Source of the DNA: Corynebacterium striatum ATCC 6940
GTDB taxonomy: Bacteria; Actinomycetota; Actinomycetes; Mycobacteriales; Mycobacteriaceae
DNA length: 64,000 nt
Assembly (NCBI RefSeq): GCF_000159135.1
Contig: NZ_GG667519.1
Span: forward strand, 265,618 to 329,617
Reading direction: 5' to 3'
How positions within the stretch are numbered: position 1 is the first letter of the stretch; the number at the start of each line of letters is the position of its first letter. The translations under genes and the position numbers were made by a program. Of this stretch, positions 9,290 to 18,712 are shown in pieces. Under the pieces are notes generated by a model, which had not been told where the DNA came from, ran no database searches, and saw nothing but the letters and a program-made list of their open reading frames with translations.

Positions 9290-9610
9290 ATTTTGAGCGC
9301 ACGGGCCCAGGGATAAGCGTGCGACTGATCTGCGATAGGAGGCCCGGTTCGGTTTTGGGAAGTAGTCCGTATTGGCGGCCCATTTTGGCCGTGAGCGAGG
9401 TTCGGGACTTGAGTTTTCGGGAAGGGCCCAGAAAGTAGATGACGATCAGTAAGACCGTTCGATGATGAAGGGATGTTCCAATGGGTAATTGTGAGGGCAG
9501 TAACCCGCGCTAAGGGACGCAACCATGCGTGGGCAGTCGTCGCTGCACCGTGCCTGGGAAGCCTCAAAGCCGGCGAAAATTGATATTCGATAGTGTTGCA
9601 AATCACAAAG

Positions 9611-9653
9611 GTAGGTTTTCCTACTTGTACAACACAAACCTGAGTTTGATAAT
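9611..9653 (+). promoter_or_regulatory. Predicted bacteriocin promoter with upstream inverted repeat
   Basis: TTGTAC (9625-9630) and GATAAT (9648-9653) are separated by 17 bases and resemble -35/-10 elements. GTAGG-TTTT-CCTAC (9611-9624) abuts the -35 and would be a suitable operator. A second short inverted repeat, CAAAC-CTGA-GTTTG, lies in the spacer. The LuxR-type protein at the end of the operon is the obvious candidate to bind here; this is inference. Confidence 0.5.
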
Positions 9654-9660
9654 TGCCATA

Positions 9661-9680
9661 CGGCGGAAGTCCCTCCGCCG
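9661..9680 (+). promoter_or_regulatory. Leader hairpin before bacteriocin gene
   Basis: CGGCGGA-AGTCCC-TCCGCCG is a perfect 7-bp stem with a 6-base loop, 26 bases before the ATG and just after the predicted -10. It leaves the ribosome site (GAAGGGAG) free. It may stabilise the mRNA 5' end or act as an operator. Confidence 0.5.
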
Positions 9681-9706
9681 TTGAATACCTGCCGAAGGGA
9701 GAAACC

Positions 9707-10000
9707 ATGAAGATTCAAAATCGAAACCGCATCACTGGTGCAGTTTTGGCGGGTGTGTTGACCTTTGCCGGCACGGGTGTCGCTGGGGCGACGATTGTCA
9801 GCATTGACGGAGGAACCTGGGATTACGGCAGTGATTCTTCCACAGTGTGGTCCCACTACTTTCATAACGGCGTTCGACATGGATCTACAGCTGTGGGGAA
9901 GTTCCGGTCAGATAGTGGCTGTGTGAACAAGAACGTCTGGTCACGCGCCACTGCTCCGCGTAAGGGAGTTGGCAATGAGTCCTTCTACCGTCATTGCTAG
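9707..10000 (+). CDS. Lactococcin 972 family bacteriocin precursor
   Basis: 97 residues from the ATG at 9707, with GAAGGGAG upstream. Residues 1-27 form a Sec-type signal peptide: basic start, hydrophobic TGAVLAGVLTFAG, and AGA near the cleavage point. The mature ~70 residues carry the family features: GGTWDYG, VWSHYFHNGVRHGSTAVG, DSGCVNKNVWSRA and a C-terminal GNESFYRHC. Lactococcin 972 blocks septum formation in lactococci by binding lipid II. Two cysteines in the mature part are unusual, as the founding member has none that I recall. It is the first gene of an operon with a membrane protein 3 bases on, an ABC ATPase and a LuxR-type regulator. Confidence 0.9.
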   Translation: MKIQNRNRITGAVLAGVLTFAGTGVAGATIVSIDGGTWDYGSDSSTVWSHYFHNGVRHGSTAVGKFRSDSGCVNKNVWSRATAPRKGVGNESFYRHC

Positions 10001-10003
10001 AAC

Positions 10004-11992
10004 ATGTCCTTTCTGAGATCAAGCCTATTAGCCGTGGGGATATTCGCCACGGCTATTCTGGCGACTACTGTGGCTTTCCTCGGCGCGAGGCTTTACTCAA
10101 CGATTGATGGTCACTTGGGTGAGTACGGGGTTCAGGTGGAGTCAGATCGCGTCGCTTCGGAGCGAGTGAGTTTCTATTCCGAGCTGGCCGAGTTTGCGCG
10201 AAATAATGACTTCGACATCGCGATTAACTACTCGTCGCTCGCTGTCTCAGGTGGTGAGCAACGAGTCTACTCGTCCTCGCTTCCGCCTGACGGTGGCCGG
10301 ATGGAACGGCCTCGCTTTGAACGGGGGGAAGTTGACATATTTTATCCGCTGGAAGACTTTCCATACTCTGATCCGAGACAACCTCTCCATATCAAAGGGT
10401 CGGCGGCGGACGAGCAGCACTTGCTACGGTGGTTAGATGAGCAGGGGCTTGACGCGGTGCCTCTTACCAGGTATTTCACGGAAATCTTTGCATCTTCGAC
10501 TATCCCTATTCTGCTGATCTTGTCTGTCCTCCTGTGTCTGGTTCTCAGCGCAGGCCATGTTCTTGCCCGCTCACGTGAGGTTGGTGTTCATCGACTACTA
10601 GGGCTCAGCGTCGCAGAAACGACCAGTATTGAAATCAAGCGACAGAGCATCACACTTGTGCTTGCTTACCTCGGGGCCCCACTGCTCGTTGCAGGTCTGC
10701 TTTATGCCTACAACGGGTGGGCGGAAGGCTGGGTGTTTTGGAGAATTTATTTCACGATTAGCTTGATTCTGTCTGCATGTTTGCTCATTGGTTACCTGGG
10801 TGGCCAGTTTCTGGTTCGCAGGACATCGATACCCCAATCCGTCAAGGGCAAGATCCACGCGCGGCCAATTCTCTACTCCCTGACCGTTGTCCGCGGCGTG
10901 TCCCTGGTTGCTGCGCTCAGTGTGGTTGCAACCCTGGTCGGGTTTTCAGCGGAGCTTGAGGCGCGTCATCGCTTGCAGGGGGCGTGGGATGCACACCGTG
11001 GGCAGCAAGAGCTGGCGTTGAACGTTAACACAGCCTTCGAAGATTGGTCAGATAGAGAGGCCGCAGCGCCATTTCGGGCTGCCGACGAGGCAGGAGACAT
11101 TCTCCTCGTTGACCCGTATTGGATTACATGGCCCGTAGAACTAGAGGCACCAGTTCTATTAGTGAACCAGGAATTCGCGCGACAGGCGGGAGCGTCGATG
11201 TTGGATGGCACTGTTGTGACGGTCTGCTCACCGGGAAAGCTGTCTCTGCAGTCGACAAACGTGATCGAGGATACGTTAAAGTTCGAGGCTAGTTATACCA
11301 ATGAACCAGCACCCGACATAGAGTGGCGGGACGGATGCAGCTTGGGCTCGGTATTCACTTACGATGTTGATTACCGTCCGCAAATAGATAACCCGATTCT
11401 CGTCATCCTTCCACGGGGTCTTGCCCCGTTGGGGGACCACAACTTGATGTCGAAGGTATCCCAGCAAGTCCTTCTCACTGCCTCCCCTGATGTGCCTTCG
11501 CAAATGTTGAAGGGTGCTACTGGGAATACGCTTGCTTTCTTCAGGCCGCGCGAGGACTCATGGCAGTCGAGTATTCGCGCCGCCGAGCAGAATGTGGCTC
11601 TGTGGGGGCTGAATGGCTTTGCGGTAGTCCTGCTTGTGACGGTCTTGGTTGGAGCCACGGTCCTTACTTTTCGCGTTACCTACCGGCGCAAAATCCACGT
11701 TGCCTATGTTTGTGGGCGAAGCCCTTGGTGGGTTGCAAAAGAAGCAGTAGCTTTTGAGGTTGTATTTTTCGTAGCGACAATTGGCTGGCTGCTGTATATG
11801 GTCCGCGATCATCAGGTTCAAGCTGAGAGCCGCGCGCCCTCAACCTGGAGTATCGGGTTTGAAAATCAATGGTCACCATTGACCATCGTCGCAGTCGTGG
11901 GTTTCAGCGCAGTATGGTTTTTGGTTTCTATGGTGCTAATGCTTAGAGCTGCTTCACAGTGGGATGCAAGAGGAGGAGTGGAACCGCAATGA
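10004..11992 (+). CDS. Bacteriocin-associated integral membrane protein (immunity/export, FtsX-like)
   Basis: 662 residues. One membrane segment at 5-27 is followed by a ~135-residue extracytoplasmic domain, then segments near 165-187, 215-237, 245-270 and 290-315. A second extracytoplasmic domain (~320-520) and further C-terminal segments follow. This plan matches the bacteriocin-associated multi-TM immunity proteins that accompany lactococcin 972 genes and act with the adjacent ABC ATPase. The start is 3 bases after the precursor stop. The ATPase start overlaps its stop (ATGA), indicating translational coupling. It may pump the peptide away from the membrane or export it; the sequence cannot separate the two. 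Local GC is lower than in the core genes. Confidence 0.85.
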   Translation: MSFLRSSLLAVGIFATAILATTVAFLGARLYSTIDGHLGEYGVQVESDRVASERVSFYSELAEFARNNDFDIAINYSSLAVSGGEQRVYSSSLPPDGGRMERPRFERGEVDIFYPLEDFPYSDPRQPLHIKGSAADEQHLLRWLDEQGLDAVPLTRYFTEIFASSTIPILLILSVLLCLVLSAGHVLARSREVGVHRLLGLSVAETTSIEIKRQSITLVLAYLGAPLLVAGLLYAYNGWAEGWVFWRIYFTISLILSACLLIGYLGGQFLVRRTSIPQSVKGKIHARPILYSLTVVRGVSLVAALSVVATLVGFSAELEARHRLQGAWDAHRGQQELALNVNTAFEDWSDREAAAPFRAADEAGDILLVDPYWITWPVELEAPVLLVNQEFARQAGASMLDGTVVTVCSPGKLSLQSTNVIEDTLKFEASYTNEPAPDIEWRDGCSLGSVFTYDVDYRPQIDNPILVILPRGLAPLGDHNLMSKVSQQVLLTASPDVPSQMLKGATGNTLAFFRPREDSWQSSIRAAEQNVALWGLNGFAVVLLVTVLVGATVLTFRVTYRRKIHVAYVCGRSPWWVAKEAVAFEVVFFVATIGWLLYMVRDHQVQAESRAPSTWSIGFENQWSPLTIVAVVGFSAVWFLVSMVLMLRAASQWDARGGVEPQ

Positions 11993-12603
11993 CAATTCAG
12001 GTAAGCGAAGTATCCTGCGGATTTGGCGAGCGGACGGTTTTGCAAACTTTCTCGGCCACCTTTAAGGCAGGACAAATCACGGCGCTCACAGGGCCCTCCG
12101 GCAGTGGCAAAACAACCTTGCTCAATATGTTAGGCGGACTGACTACGCCGGATTCGGGAACGATCGAGTTCGAAGGGCTCGACATCGCATCTATGAATCC
12201 GGGCGCACGTCGCAGATTTCGGCGAGCAAACGTCGGGTACCTGTTTCAAGACTATGGTTTGGTACCCGATCTCTCTGTTATGGAGAATATCAAGATTGCT
12301 GTCCCCCGCGTCTCCCGCGAGACGATGGCAGCGGCGCTGACTGAAGTTGGGCTTGGAGGGACTGAAAAGCGAACGGTGAGTGAGCTTTCTGGTGGCGAGC
12401 AACAGCGCATTGCTTTGATGAGACTCATTCTCGCGCAGCCGAAGATTGTGTTAGCTGATGAACCGACCGGGGCCCTCGATGAAGCAAACGCGCAACTCGT
12501 TCTTAAATATCTACGTCAATTTGCTCAGGGTGGTGCAGTGGTCGTCGTGGCCACCCATTCTGCATATATTGCGAATAGTTCAGATGTGGTGTTTGGGCTC
12601 TGA
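11989..12603 (+). CDS. ABC transporter ATP-binding protein of the lactococcin 972 locus
   Basis: 204 residues. Walker A GPSGSGKTTLL (near residue 36), the LSGGEQQR signature, Walker B IVLADEPTGALD and the switch His in VVATHS are all intact, so it should hydrolyse ATP. Size and motifs fit the LolD/MacB-type ATPases that pair with FtsX-like membrane proteins. The start at 11989 overlaps the upstream stop by 4 bases and its own stop overlaps the next ATG (TGATG), so the operon is tightly coupled. It powers immunity or export together with the preceding protein. Confidence 0.92.
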   Translation: MTIQVSEVSCGFGERTVLQTFSATFKAGQITALTGPSGSGKTTLLNMLGGLTTPDSGTIEFEGLDIASMNPGARRRFRRANVGYLFQDYGLVPDLSVMENIKIAVPRVSRETMAAALTEVGLGGTEKRTVSELSGGEQQRIALMRLILAQPKIVLADEPTGALDEANAQLVLKYLRQFAQGGAVVVVATHSAYIANSSDVVFGL

Positions 12604-13370
12604 TGTGGCGGAAGAATATAGCTGGGAAGCCATGCCTTTTCATTGGGGCGGATTACAACATAACGGAAGCTTTGACAGATTGCTTCGGATGGGCCGAAAT
12701 GGGGTGCATTAACAGTCTCAAGGATATCAACACTCTGGATTTCGGCGGTGGATCCGTGAAGAGTACATCCGTTCCGGTAATTGCTGCATGTATGTTTGCT
12801 AAGTCAAAGCGGTTAATAGTCAAAGGTGCTGGTACCGATGAGGTCTACTCGAAAACAACTGCAGATATGGTCAGGGCAACAGCTATCGCAGCGACGTCTT
12901 CGCATGAAATCGGTACTACACACTGTGATGTATTCGAAGTCGAAAATGACGAGGTGATTACTTCTCCAGAGAAGAGTGAATCGCCACCAATATTGTACTT
13001 TGTTGAGCGCTCCATGCACACCGTACGAACGCTTTTTAGCGCGATCGAAGCAGGGGCTAATGCCTACTTCATCTGTGAACAACCTACCGAGAATTTCAAA
13101 ACTGATCTTGAAATGAGGCTCACCTACCTCGATCGCGGATTGATGCTTGACCACCAGCTCCCTGTATCCACAGTTCTTCGGGCTCAAAATCTCACGCCTT
13201 TCCAAACTCGGGTGATGCAATGCCTGCGCGACGGTGTGTTGTCCGACAGGGACATCGCGGCGGCACTTGGCACTTCCGAAAAGATGGTGGGAAAACTCAT
13301 CGGGCAATTGTTCGGGATATTCGGATGCAACCGGCGCAGCGCGTTAGCTAAACAATCCATTTATGTTTGA
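12603..13370 (+). CDS. LuxR-type HTH protein of the bacteriocin operon
   Basis: 255 residues. The C-terminus (about 197-247) is a LuxR/GerE-type helix-turn-helix: LTPFQTRVMQCLRDGVLSDRDIAAALGTS, in short pieces LTPFQTRVM and SDRDIAAALGTS, then a recognition helix. The N-terminal ~190 residues resemble a degenerate receiver fold (ILYFVERS, FSAIEAGANAYFI) but I see no clear phospho-acceptor aspartate pattern. It overlaps the ATPase stop by one base (TGATG), so it is made together with the transporter. It is likely the local regulator of bacteriocin expression. The GC content is visibly lower than in neighbours such as icd, in keeping with acquisition. Confidence 0.75.
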   Translation: MWRKNIAGKPCLFIGADYNITEALTDCFGWAEMGCINSLKDINTLDFGGGSVKSTSVPVIAACMFAKSKRLIVKGAGTDEVYSKTTADMVRATAIAATSSHEIGTTHCDVFEVENDEVITSPEKSESPPILYFVERSMHTVRTLFSAIEAGANAYFICEQPTENFKTDLEMRLTYLDRGLMLDHQLPVSTVLRAQNLTPFQTRVMQCLRDGVLSDRDIAAALGTSEKMVGKLIGQLFGIFGCNRRSALAKQSIYV

Positions 13371-13744
13371 ATGTGCATGTTCTGGATCAAGCTTGTGGAA
13401 ACTTATGCCTTGCGTCTATTTGATCTGATGTCGCAAAACGGTGCTTCAATGAAACTATCTGTATCCAAGCCTCGAAAAGGCAGCAGCGGCGGCAGAATCA
13501 GTTCAGTTCATCGAGCGTCACCCCCTGTGCCATTAGAATGCGCAGTCGCTCTGTGGCGCGTGGGCATCACCCAGTGAGTTCGGGAAGGGGTGGCTTTTGG
13601 GGATGGAGGACGAGACTGGGCTGGGCAAAGGGGCTCCCAGCCCGGCCAAACAAAAACCGGCTGGCCCAGGGTATGGCACCCCGGGCCAGCCGGCTAACTA
13701 GCATCGACAGCCCAGGCCAACGGCCCAGACAGTCAACCGAGCGC
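13371..13744. other. Gene-free stretch between bacteriocin operon and icd
   Basis: 374 bases with no credible gene. A G/C-rich hairpin (GGGCTGGG ... CCCAGCCC, near 13619-13643) and the icd terminator at 13657-13697 occupy the right half. The left half has AT-rich sequence directly after the LuxR gene stop and no clear terminator for that operon. Confidence 0.5.
13651..13697 (-). terminator. Rho-independent terminator of icd
   Basis: CCGGCTGGCCC ... GGGCCAGCCGG makes an 11-bp G/C stem (extended by three more pairs) starting at 13657. On the minus strand it is followed by GTTTTTG. It sits about 50 bases beyond the icd stop. Confidence 0.85.
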
Positions 13745-15916
13745 TTACTTCTTCAGGCCGTCAATGATTTCGTTGAAGGCAGCAACCGGGCGCATGGTCT
13801 GGTTGAGCTTCTCCTCGTTCGGGGCGTAGTAGCCGCCGAGGTCGACGGGGGAACCCTGGACGTCGAGAAGCGCCTGCTCAATCTCGCCAGCCTTGGCCTC
13901 AAGGGCCTCAGCAACCGGCTTGAAGGTCTCAGCCAGCTCAGCGTCGTCGGTCTGTGCAGCCAGCTCCTTGGCCCAGTTCAGGGTCAGGTGGAAGTGAGAA
14001 CCACGGTTGTCGTTCTCGCCGACCTTGCGGGACGGGGAGTTGCCCTCGTCGAGGAGGGTCTCGGTGGCCTTGTCGAGGGCGTCGGCAAGCACGCCTGCCT
14101 TAGCGTTGCCGTGAGCGTTGAGCTCGTGGCGGAAGGACTCAGCCAGTGCGAGGAACTCACCCAGGGAGTCCCAACGCAGGTGGTTTTCTTCCTCAACCTG
14201 CTGCACGTGCTTCGGAGCGGAGCCGCCTGCACCGGTCTCGAAGAGGCCGCCGCCAGCCATCAGCGGAACCACAGACAGCATCTTTGCGGAGGTGCCGAGC
14301 TCGAGAATCGGGAAGAGGTCGGTGTTGTAGTCACGCAGCACGTTACCGGTGACGGAGATGGTGTCCTCGCCCTTACGGATGCGCTCGATGGAGATCTTGG
14401 TTGCCTCAACCGGGGAAGCGATGGAGATGTCCAAGCCCTCGGTGTCGTGATCCTTCAGGTACTTCTCCACCAGGGTGATGAGGTTGGCGTCGTGACCGCG
14501 CTCTGGGTCCAGCCAGAAGATGGTCTTCATACCGGACAGGCGTGCGCGGTTAACAGCCAGCTTGACCCAGTCCTGGATCGGAGCGTCCTTGGTCTGGCAT
14601 GCGCGCCAGATGTCGCCAGCCTCGACGTCGTGCTCGATGAGGACGTCGCCAGCGGAGTTAGTCACCTGCACGGTGCCGTTCTCCGGAACCTTGAAGGTCT
14701 TGTTGTGGGAGCCATACTCCTCAGCTTTCTGAGCCATCAGGCCGACGTTTGGAACGGTACCCATGGTGGACGGATCGAATGCGCCATTAGCCTTGCAGTC
14801 CTCGATAACAGCCTGGTAAACGCCAGCGTAGGAGGAATCCGGGATAACAGCGAGGGTGTCCTGTTCCTCGTTGTTCTTGTTCCACATGTGGCCGGAGGTG
14901 CGGATCATGGCCGGCATGGAAGCGTCGATGATGACGTCGGAAGGAACGTGCAGGTTGGTGATGCCCTTAGCGGAGTTCACCATAGCCAGGTCCGGGCCGT
15001 TTTCGAGAGCAGCGTCGAATGCGGCCTTGATCTCCTCGCCATTCTCGAGGGACTTCAGGCCCTCGTAGATAGCGCCGAGGCCGTTCTCACCGTTGAGACC
15101 AGCTGCGAGCAGCTCCTCGCCGTACTTGTCATAAACGTCTGCGAAGAACGCGCGGACCACGTGGCCGAAGATGATTGGGTCGGAGACCTTCATCATGGTG
15201 GCCTTCAGGTGAGCAGAGAAGAGAACGCCCTCTTCCTTAGCGCGAGCCACCTGAGCCTTAAGGAACTCGTCGAGAGCCTTGGCGGAGATAAAGGTGCCGT
15301 CGATAACCTCGCCCTTGAGAACCTTGAGGCCCTCGAGCAGGACGGTGTCATTGAGCTTGATGGTCAGGGTGTCATCAGCCGGCATGATGACGGACTTCTC
15401 GTTGTGGCGGAAGTCGTTATCAGACATGGTGGCAACGTTGGTCTTGGAATCAGCGGTCCAAGCGCCCATCTTGTGCGGGTACTTCTTAGCGAAGTTCTTC
15501 ACAGCAATCGGTGCGCGGCGGTCGGAGTTGCCCTCGCGCAGAACCGGGTTCACAGCGGAACCGGTAACAACGGCGTACTTCTCCGGAGCGTCCTCGTAAT
15601 CCGGAATGTCGAAACCGTCAGCCTGCAGCTCGGCGATAGCCTTCTTCAGCTGTACCAGGGAAGCGGAGATGTTCGGAAGCTTGATGATGTTTGCTTCCGG
15701 GGTCTTAGCCAGCTCGCCGAGTTGAGCCAGTGCGTCTTCGACCTTCTTCTCACCCAAGCGCTCTGGGAACTGAGCCAGGATACGGCCAGCCAGGGAGATA
15801 TCGCGGGTCTCAACCTCGATGTCCGCGGTGGAGGCAAAAGCCTCAACGACCGGCTTGAAAGAGTAGGTGGCGAGCAGCGGAGCTTCGTCCGTGCGGGTCC
15901 AGATGATCTTAGACAT
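13745..15916 (-). CDS. icd: Isocitrate dehydrogenase (NADP+), monomeric type
   Basis: 723 residues, the size of the monomeric NADP-dependent enzyme used by corynebacteria (the dimeric type has ~415). It oxidises isocitrate to 2-oxoglutarate in the TCA cycle and supplies NADPH for glutamate synthesis. The start [19 protein letters not shown] at 15916 is preceded by AGGAGA; the longer frame to 15946 adds ten unlikely residues. Recognisable family stretches include [14 protein letters not shown] and SSYAGVYQ, and the C-terminus is intact. A partial, decayed second copy of the 3' end lies 5 kb away in the same orientation. A strong terminator follows the stop. Confidence 0.97.
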   Translation of the reverse strand: MSKIIWTRTDEAPLLATYSFKPVVEAFASTADIEVETRDISLAGRILAQFPERLGEKKVEDALAQLGELAKTPEANIIKLPNISASLVQLKKAIAELQADGFDIPDYEDAPEKYAVVTGSAVNPVLREGNSDRRAPIAVKNFAKKYPHKMGAWTADSKTNVATMSDNDFRHNEKSVIMPADDTLTIKLNDTVLLEGLKVLKGEVIDGTFISAKALDEFLKAQVARAKEEGVLFSAHLKATMMKVSDPIIFGHVVRAFFADVYDKYGEELLAAGLNGENGLGAIYEGLKSLENGEEIKAAFDAALENGPDLAMVNSAKGITNLHVPSDVIIDASMPAMIRTSGHMWNKNNEEQDTLAVIPDSSYAGVYQAVIEDCKANGAFDPSTMGTVPNVGLMAQKAEEYGSHNKTFKVPENGTVQVTNSAGDVLIEHDVEAGDIWRACQTKDAPIQDWVKLAVNRARLSGMKTIFWLDPERGHDANLITLVEKYLKDHDTEGLDISIASPVEATKISIERIRKGEDTISVTGNVLRDYNTDLFPILELGTSAKMLSVVPLMAGGGLFETGAGGSAPKHVQQVEEENHLRWDSLGEFLALAESFRHELNAHGNAKAGVLADALDKATETLLDEGNSPSRKVGENDNRGSHFHLTLNWAKELAAQTDDAELAETFKPVAEALEAKAGEIEQALLDVQGSPVDLGGYYAPNEEKLNQTMRPVAAFNEIIDGLKK

Positions 15917-15985
15917 GTTTCTCCTAATAGTTCGAAAATGTTTCAACCTAACAGGATACCTGTCTTGTTACAGCTGTGCGGGCAA

Positions 15986-16870
15986 TTACCCCTCAGAGAC
16001 CCCACGCTTCCAATAGCCCATGAAGGACACCGCCGAGCGCGGCACGCCTGCCTCCTTGACCAGCATGCGACGCATGCGCTTGACGATGCCGCTTTCGCCC
16101 GCTATCCACCAATACGCACCGTCCGCGGCACGGGTGCCGAGCTCTTCGCCTGAAGCAGAAAAGCCTGGGGTCTCCCAGAGAACTTCGCGCTCAGGGGTGG
16201 CCTGTTGTGGGGTGTCCGGAGCGGGGTCGATGCCGGTGAGGGAGGAGAGGGCGTCGATAAGCGTGGCTTTGCCACCGTGCGGGAGGAACTCGATGGTGAC
16301 GCCGGCAGGAGCGGCGAGGGGCTGCGCGTCCTGGAAGTAGGGCACCGCGATGTGCACGCTGCCGCTAAGCCCGTCGGGCCACTCGTCGAGGATGCGGGCG
16401 ATGGCAGGCAGGGCGGTCTCGTCGCCAAAGACACGGACCTCGCGGGCCTCGCCGGGCTGGAACTCGATGCCGGGGCCGGATTCGTCGTCGGAGTGTGGGG
16501 CGATGACGTAGATTTCATCGCCCGGTGCGGCTGTCGACGCCCACATGGATGCCGGGCCCGTTTCACCAGGCGCGGTATGCAGCACGAAGTCGATAGTGAG
16601 GATGCCGCGTTCGCGGTCGAGCTCGCGCACGGAGTAGGTGCGAAGTGCGCCACGGGTGGCCGGATCGAGCTGCTGCCAAGCGGCGTACCAGTCCTCCGTG
16701 GCGGGAAGCTCCGGCAGGCCGTGGGCGCCGGGGATGATGAGCTTAATGCGCAGGTCACGGATGACGCCGGAGGGCCCCATCTCTGTCAGGCCGGTGAGGC
16801 GTACTCGTTGGAAGCTGGGGGAGATGCGCACAGAGTCCAAGACAGTGGCGCGGAATGGCTGGTAGGGCAT
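15986..16870 (-). CDS. Siderophore-interacting protein (FAD-dependent ferric-siderophore reductase)
   Basis: 294 residues with the SIP/ViuB layout. The N-terminal FAD-binding barrel (FQRVRLTGLTEMGP, then RTYSVRELD, the R-x-Y-[ST] flavin motif) is followed by a C-terminal NAD(P)H-binding domain ending near GYWKRGVSEG. It reduces Fe(III) in imported siderophores to release iron in the cytosol. It is the last gene of the iron uptake operon and its ATG overlaps the stop of the ATPase gene by one base (TAATG). Iron-dependent repression by DtxR is likely through the site at 20800. Confidence 0.92.
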   Translation of the reverse strand: MPYQPFRATVLDSVRISPSFQRVRLTGLTEMGPSGVIRDLRIKLIIPGAHGLPELPATEDWYAAWQQLDPATRGALRTYSVRELDRERGILTIDFVLHTAPGETGPASMWASTAAPGDEIYVIAPHSDDESGPGIEFQPGEAREVRVFGDETALPAIARILDEWPDGLSGSVHIAVPYFQDAQPLAAPAGVTIEFLPHGGKATLIDALSSLTGIDPAPDTPQQATPEREVLWETPGFSASGEELGTRAADGAYWWIAGESGIVKRMRRMLVKEAGVPRSAVSFMGYWKRGVSEG

Positions 16871-17670
16871 TACTTTACCTTTCTCTTACCAATGGGCATG
16901 ACGGCCGGAAGCCCCGAGACTGGGTCTTCGACGATGACGGAGTCCACGCCGAAGACGTCCTTGACCGTTTGCTGCGTCATGACGTCTTGGGGGCTTCCCT
17001 GGGCGTAGACGTTGCCGTTTGAGACCGCGATGAGTTCGTCAGAATAGCGGGCGGCCAGGTTGAGGTCGTGAATGACCATGGCGATGGTGGTGCCGTGGGT
17101 CTCGTTGAGTTCGACGAGCAGGTCGAGGACCTCGAGCTGGTGTTTGATGTCGAGGTAGGTGGTGGGCTCGTCGAGCAGCAGGATGTCGGTGCGCTGGGCG
17201 AGTGCCATGGCGATCCACACGCGCTGGCGCTGGCCGCCGGAGAGTTCGTCGATGGAGCGCTCCGCGAGTTCAGCCACCCCGGTCATCTCCATGGATTCCT
17301 GCACGATGTCGTAGTCTTCCTGGCTCCAGCGGCCGAGCAGCCCCTGGTGTGGGGTGCGGCCGCGGCCCACGAGGTCCGCCACCACGATGCCGTCCGGGGC
17401 GATGGGAGACTGCGGCAGTAGGCCCAGCGAGGTGGCCAGCTGTTTGGTGGGAATCTCGGAGATGGCTTTGCCGTCGAGGAAAATCTCGCCGCCGGTGGGC
17501 TTGAGCAGGCGGGACAGCGAGCGCAGCAAAGTGGACTTGCCGCAGCCGTTGGGGCCCACGATGGAGGTCACCTTGCCGGGTGCGAGGTCGACGCTGAGCC
17601 CGGTGATGATGTCGCGCTCGCCGTATCCGAGGGAGATGTCCTTCGCGGTGAGCTGAGCAGGTTTGTGCAT
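16870..17670 (-). CDS. Iron-siderophore ABC transporter, ATP-binding subunit (FecE/FepC type)
   Basis: 266 residues from the ATG at 17670 (MHKPAQLTAKD); the longer open frame upstream runs into the permease gene and is not supported. Walker A is GPNGCGKSTLLRSL, the Q-loop region is LGLLPQSP, the signature LSGGQRQR, Walker B ILLLDEPTTYLD, and the switch His lies in MVIHDLN. It energises the two FecCD permeases encoded just upstream. The start lies 7 bases after the second permease stop. Confidence 0.95.
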   Translation of the reverse strand: MHKPAQLTAKDISLGYGERDIITGLSVDLAPGKVTSIVGPNGCGKSTLLRSLSRLLKPTGGEIFLDGKAISEIPTKQLATSLGLLPQSPIAPDGIVVADLVGRGRTPHQGLLGRWSQEDYDIVQESMEMTGVAELAERSIDELSGGQRQRVWIAMALAQRTDILLLDEPTTYLDIKHQLEVLDLLVELNETHGTTIAMVIHDLNLAARYSDELIAVSNGNVYAQGSPQDVMTQQTVKDVFGVDSVIVEDPVSGLPAVMPIGKRKVK

Positions 17671-17677
17671 GACAGTC

Positions 17678-18712
17678 CTAACGATTCGAGCGAGTGAGCA
17701 AGTAAATAAGGAATGGCGCACCGAGCACGCCGGTGATGACGCCGACGGGGTAGCGGGTGCCAAAGAAGTATTGACCAGCCATGTCAGCGACGAGCACCAG
17801 GATGGCGCCCACCGCACCGGCAGGGGCGATCATGGAGGGGCCAGCCTTGAACAGGCGGGTGGCAATCGGCCCGGCCATGAATGCCACGAAGGCAATCGGG
17901 CCTGTCGACGCCGTGGCCACCGCAATGAGGATCACCGAACCCACGATGGCCGAAACACGCACAACGTTGAGCCGCAGGCCAAGGCCGACGGCGAGGTCGT
18001 CGCCAAGCCGCAAAACGTTGAGCTGGTGACCCAAGAAAATCATGACGGGCGCGATGATCAGCACCGTAAGAAGAAGTGGCAGGCCGCGCTCCCAGGACAT
18101 GGTGTTGAGCGAGCCCGTGATCCAACGTGTGGCCGTAGGCAGGTCGTAGGACGGGGCCTTCGACAGCACGAAGTTGGTCCACGCCTGCAGAATCGCCGAC
18201 ATACCAATGCCGATGAGGATAAGGCGCGTGCCGGTGAAACCAGACTTCAGCGACAGCAGGTAAATCAGCGCGGCGATCGTCAGCGAGCACACCAGCGACA
18301 CCAAAGACACGGTGGTCTGGGAGACGTTATAAAACACAATCGCCGTGATGCCCGCGGCGGAGGCACCGGAGGAGATACCGATGATATCGGGAGAGGCCAG
18401 CTGGTTGCGCAGCATGGTCTGGAAAGTCACGCCGGCGATACCGAAAGCGATGCCCGCGGCGACGGCTACGGTGGCACGCGGCAGGCGCAGGTCGCCGACC
18501 GTAAAGGACGCGCCGGGGACGGTCTCACCGAAAACAACACGAATCACCTTGCCCGGACCATAGAAGGTCTCGCCCACCATGAGGCTGGTGGCCCACAAAA
18601 CCACGATGATGACGGCGAGCACGCTCAGGCGCCAGGCAAAGGAACGCGCGCGGGCGTGGCGTTGCTGTTGCAGCGTCGCGGAGGTGGAGGCCGAGGAGGT
18701 TTGATTCGGCAT
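17678..18712 (-). CDS. Iron-siderophore ABC transporter permease (FecCD family), second subunit
   Basis: 344 residues with a ~30-residue polar N-terminal tail followed by nine or ten hydrophobic segments. FecCD marks include LPRATVAVAAGIAFGIAG, the GISSGASA loop and GPIAFVAFMAGPIATRL near the coupling region. It forms the membrane channel together with the partner encoded upstream. The start overlaps the stop of that partner (ATG at 18712 within the upstream stop), typical of coupled heterodimer subunits. Confidence 0.94.
   Translation of the reverse strand: MPNQTSSASTSATLQQQRHARARSFAWRLSVLAVIIVVLWATSLMVGETFYGPGKVIRVVFGETVPGASFTVGDLRLPRATVAVAAGIAFGIAGVTFQTMLRNQLASPDIIGISSGASAAGITAIVFYNVSQTTVSLVSLVCSLTIAALIYLLSLKSGFTGTRLILIGIGMSAILQAWTNFVLSKAPSYDLPTATRWITGSLNTMSWERGLPLLLTVLIIAPVMIFLGHQLNVLRLGDDLAVGLGLRLNVVRVSAIVGSVILIAVATASTGPIAFVAFMAGPIATRLFKAGPSMIAPAGAVGAILVLVADMAGQYFFGTRYPVGVITGVLGAPFLIYLLTRSNR

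Noticed and set aside
13538..16153. 871-residue plus-strand open frame across icd
   Set aside because: It lies entirely antisense to icd, is Val/Gly/Ser-rich without domain features, and icd is certain. It is a codon-bias shadow.
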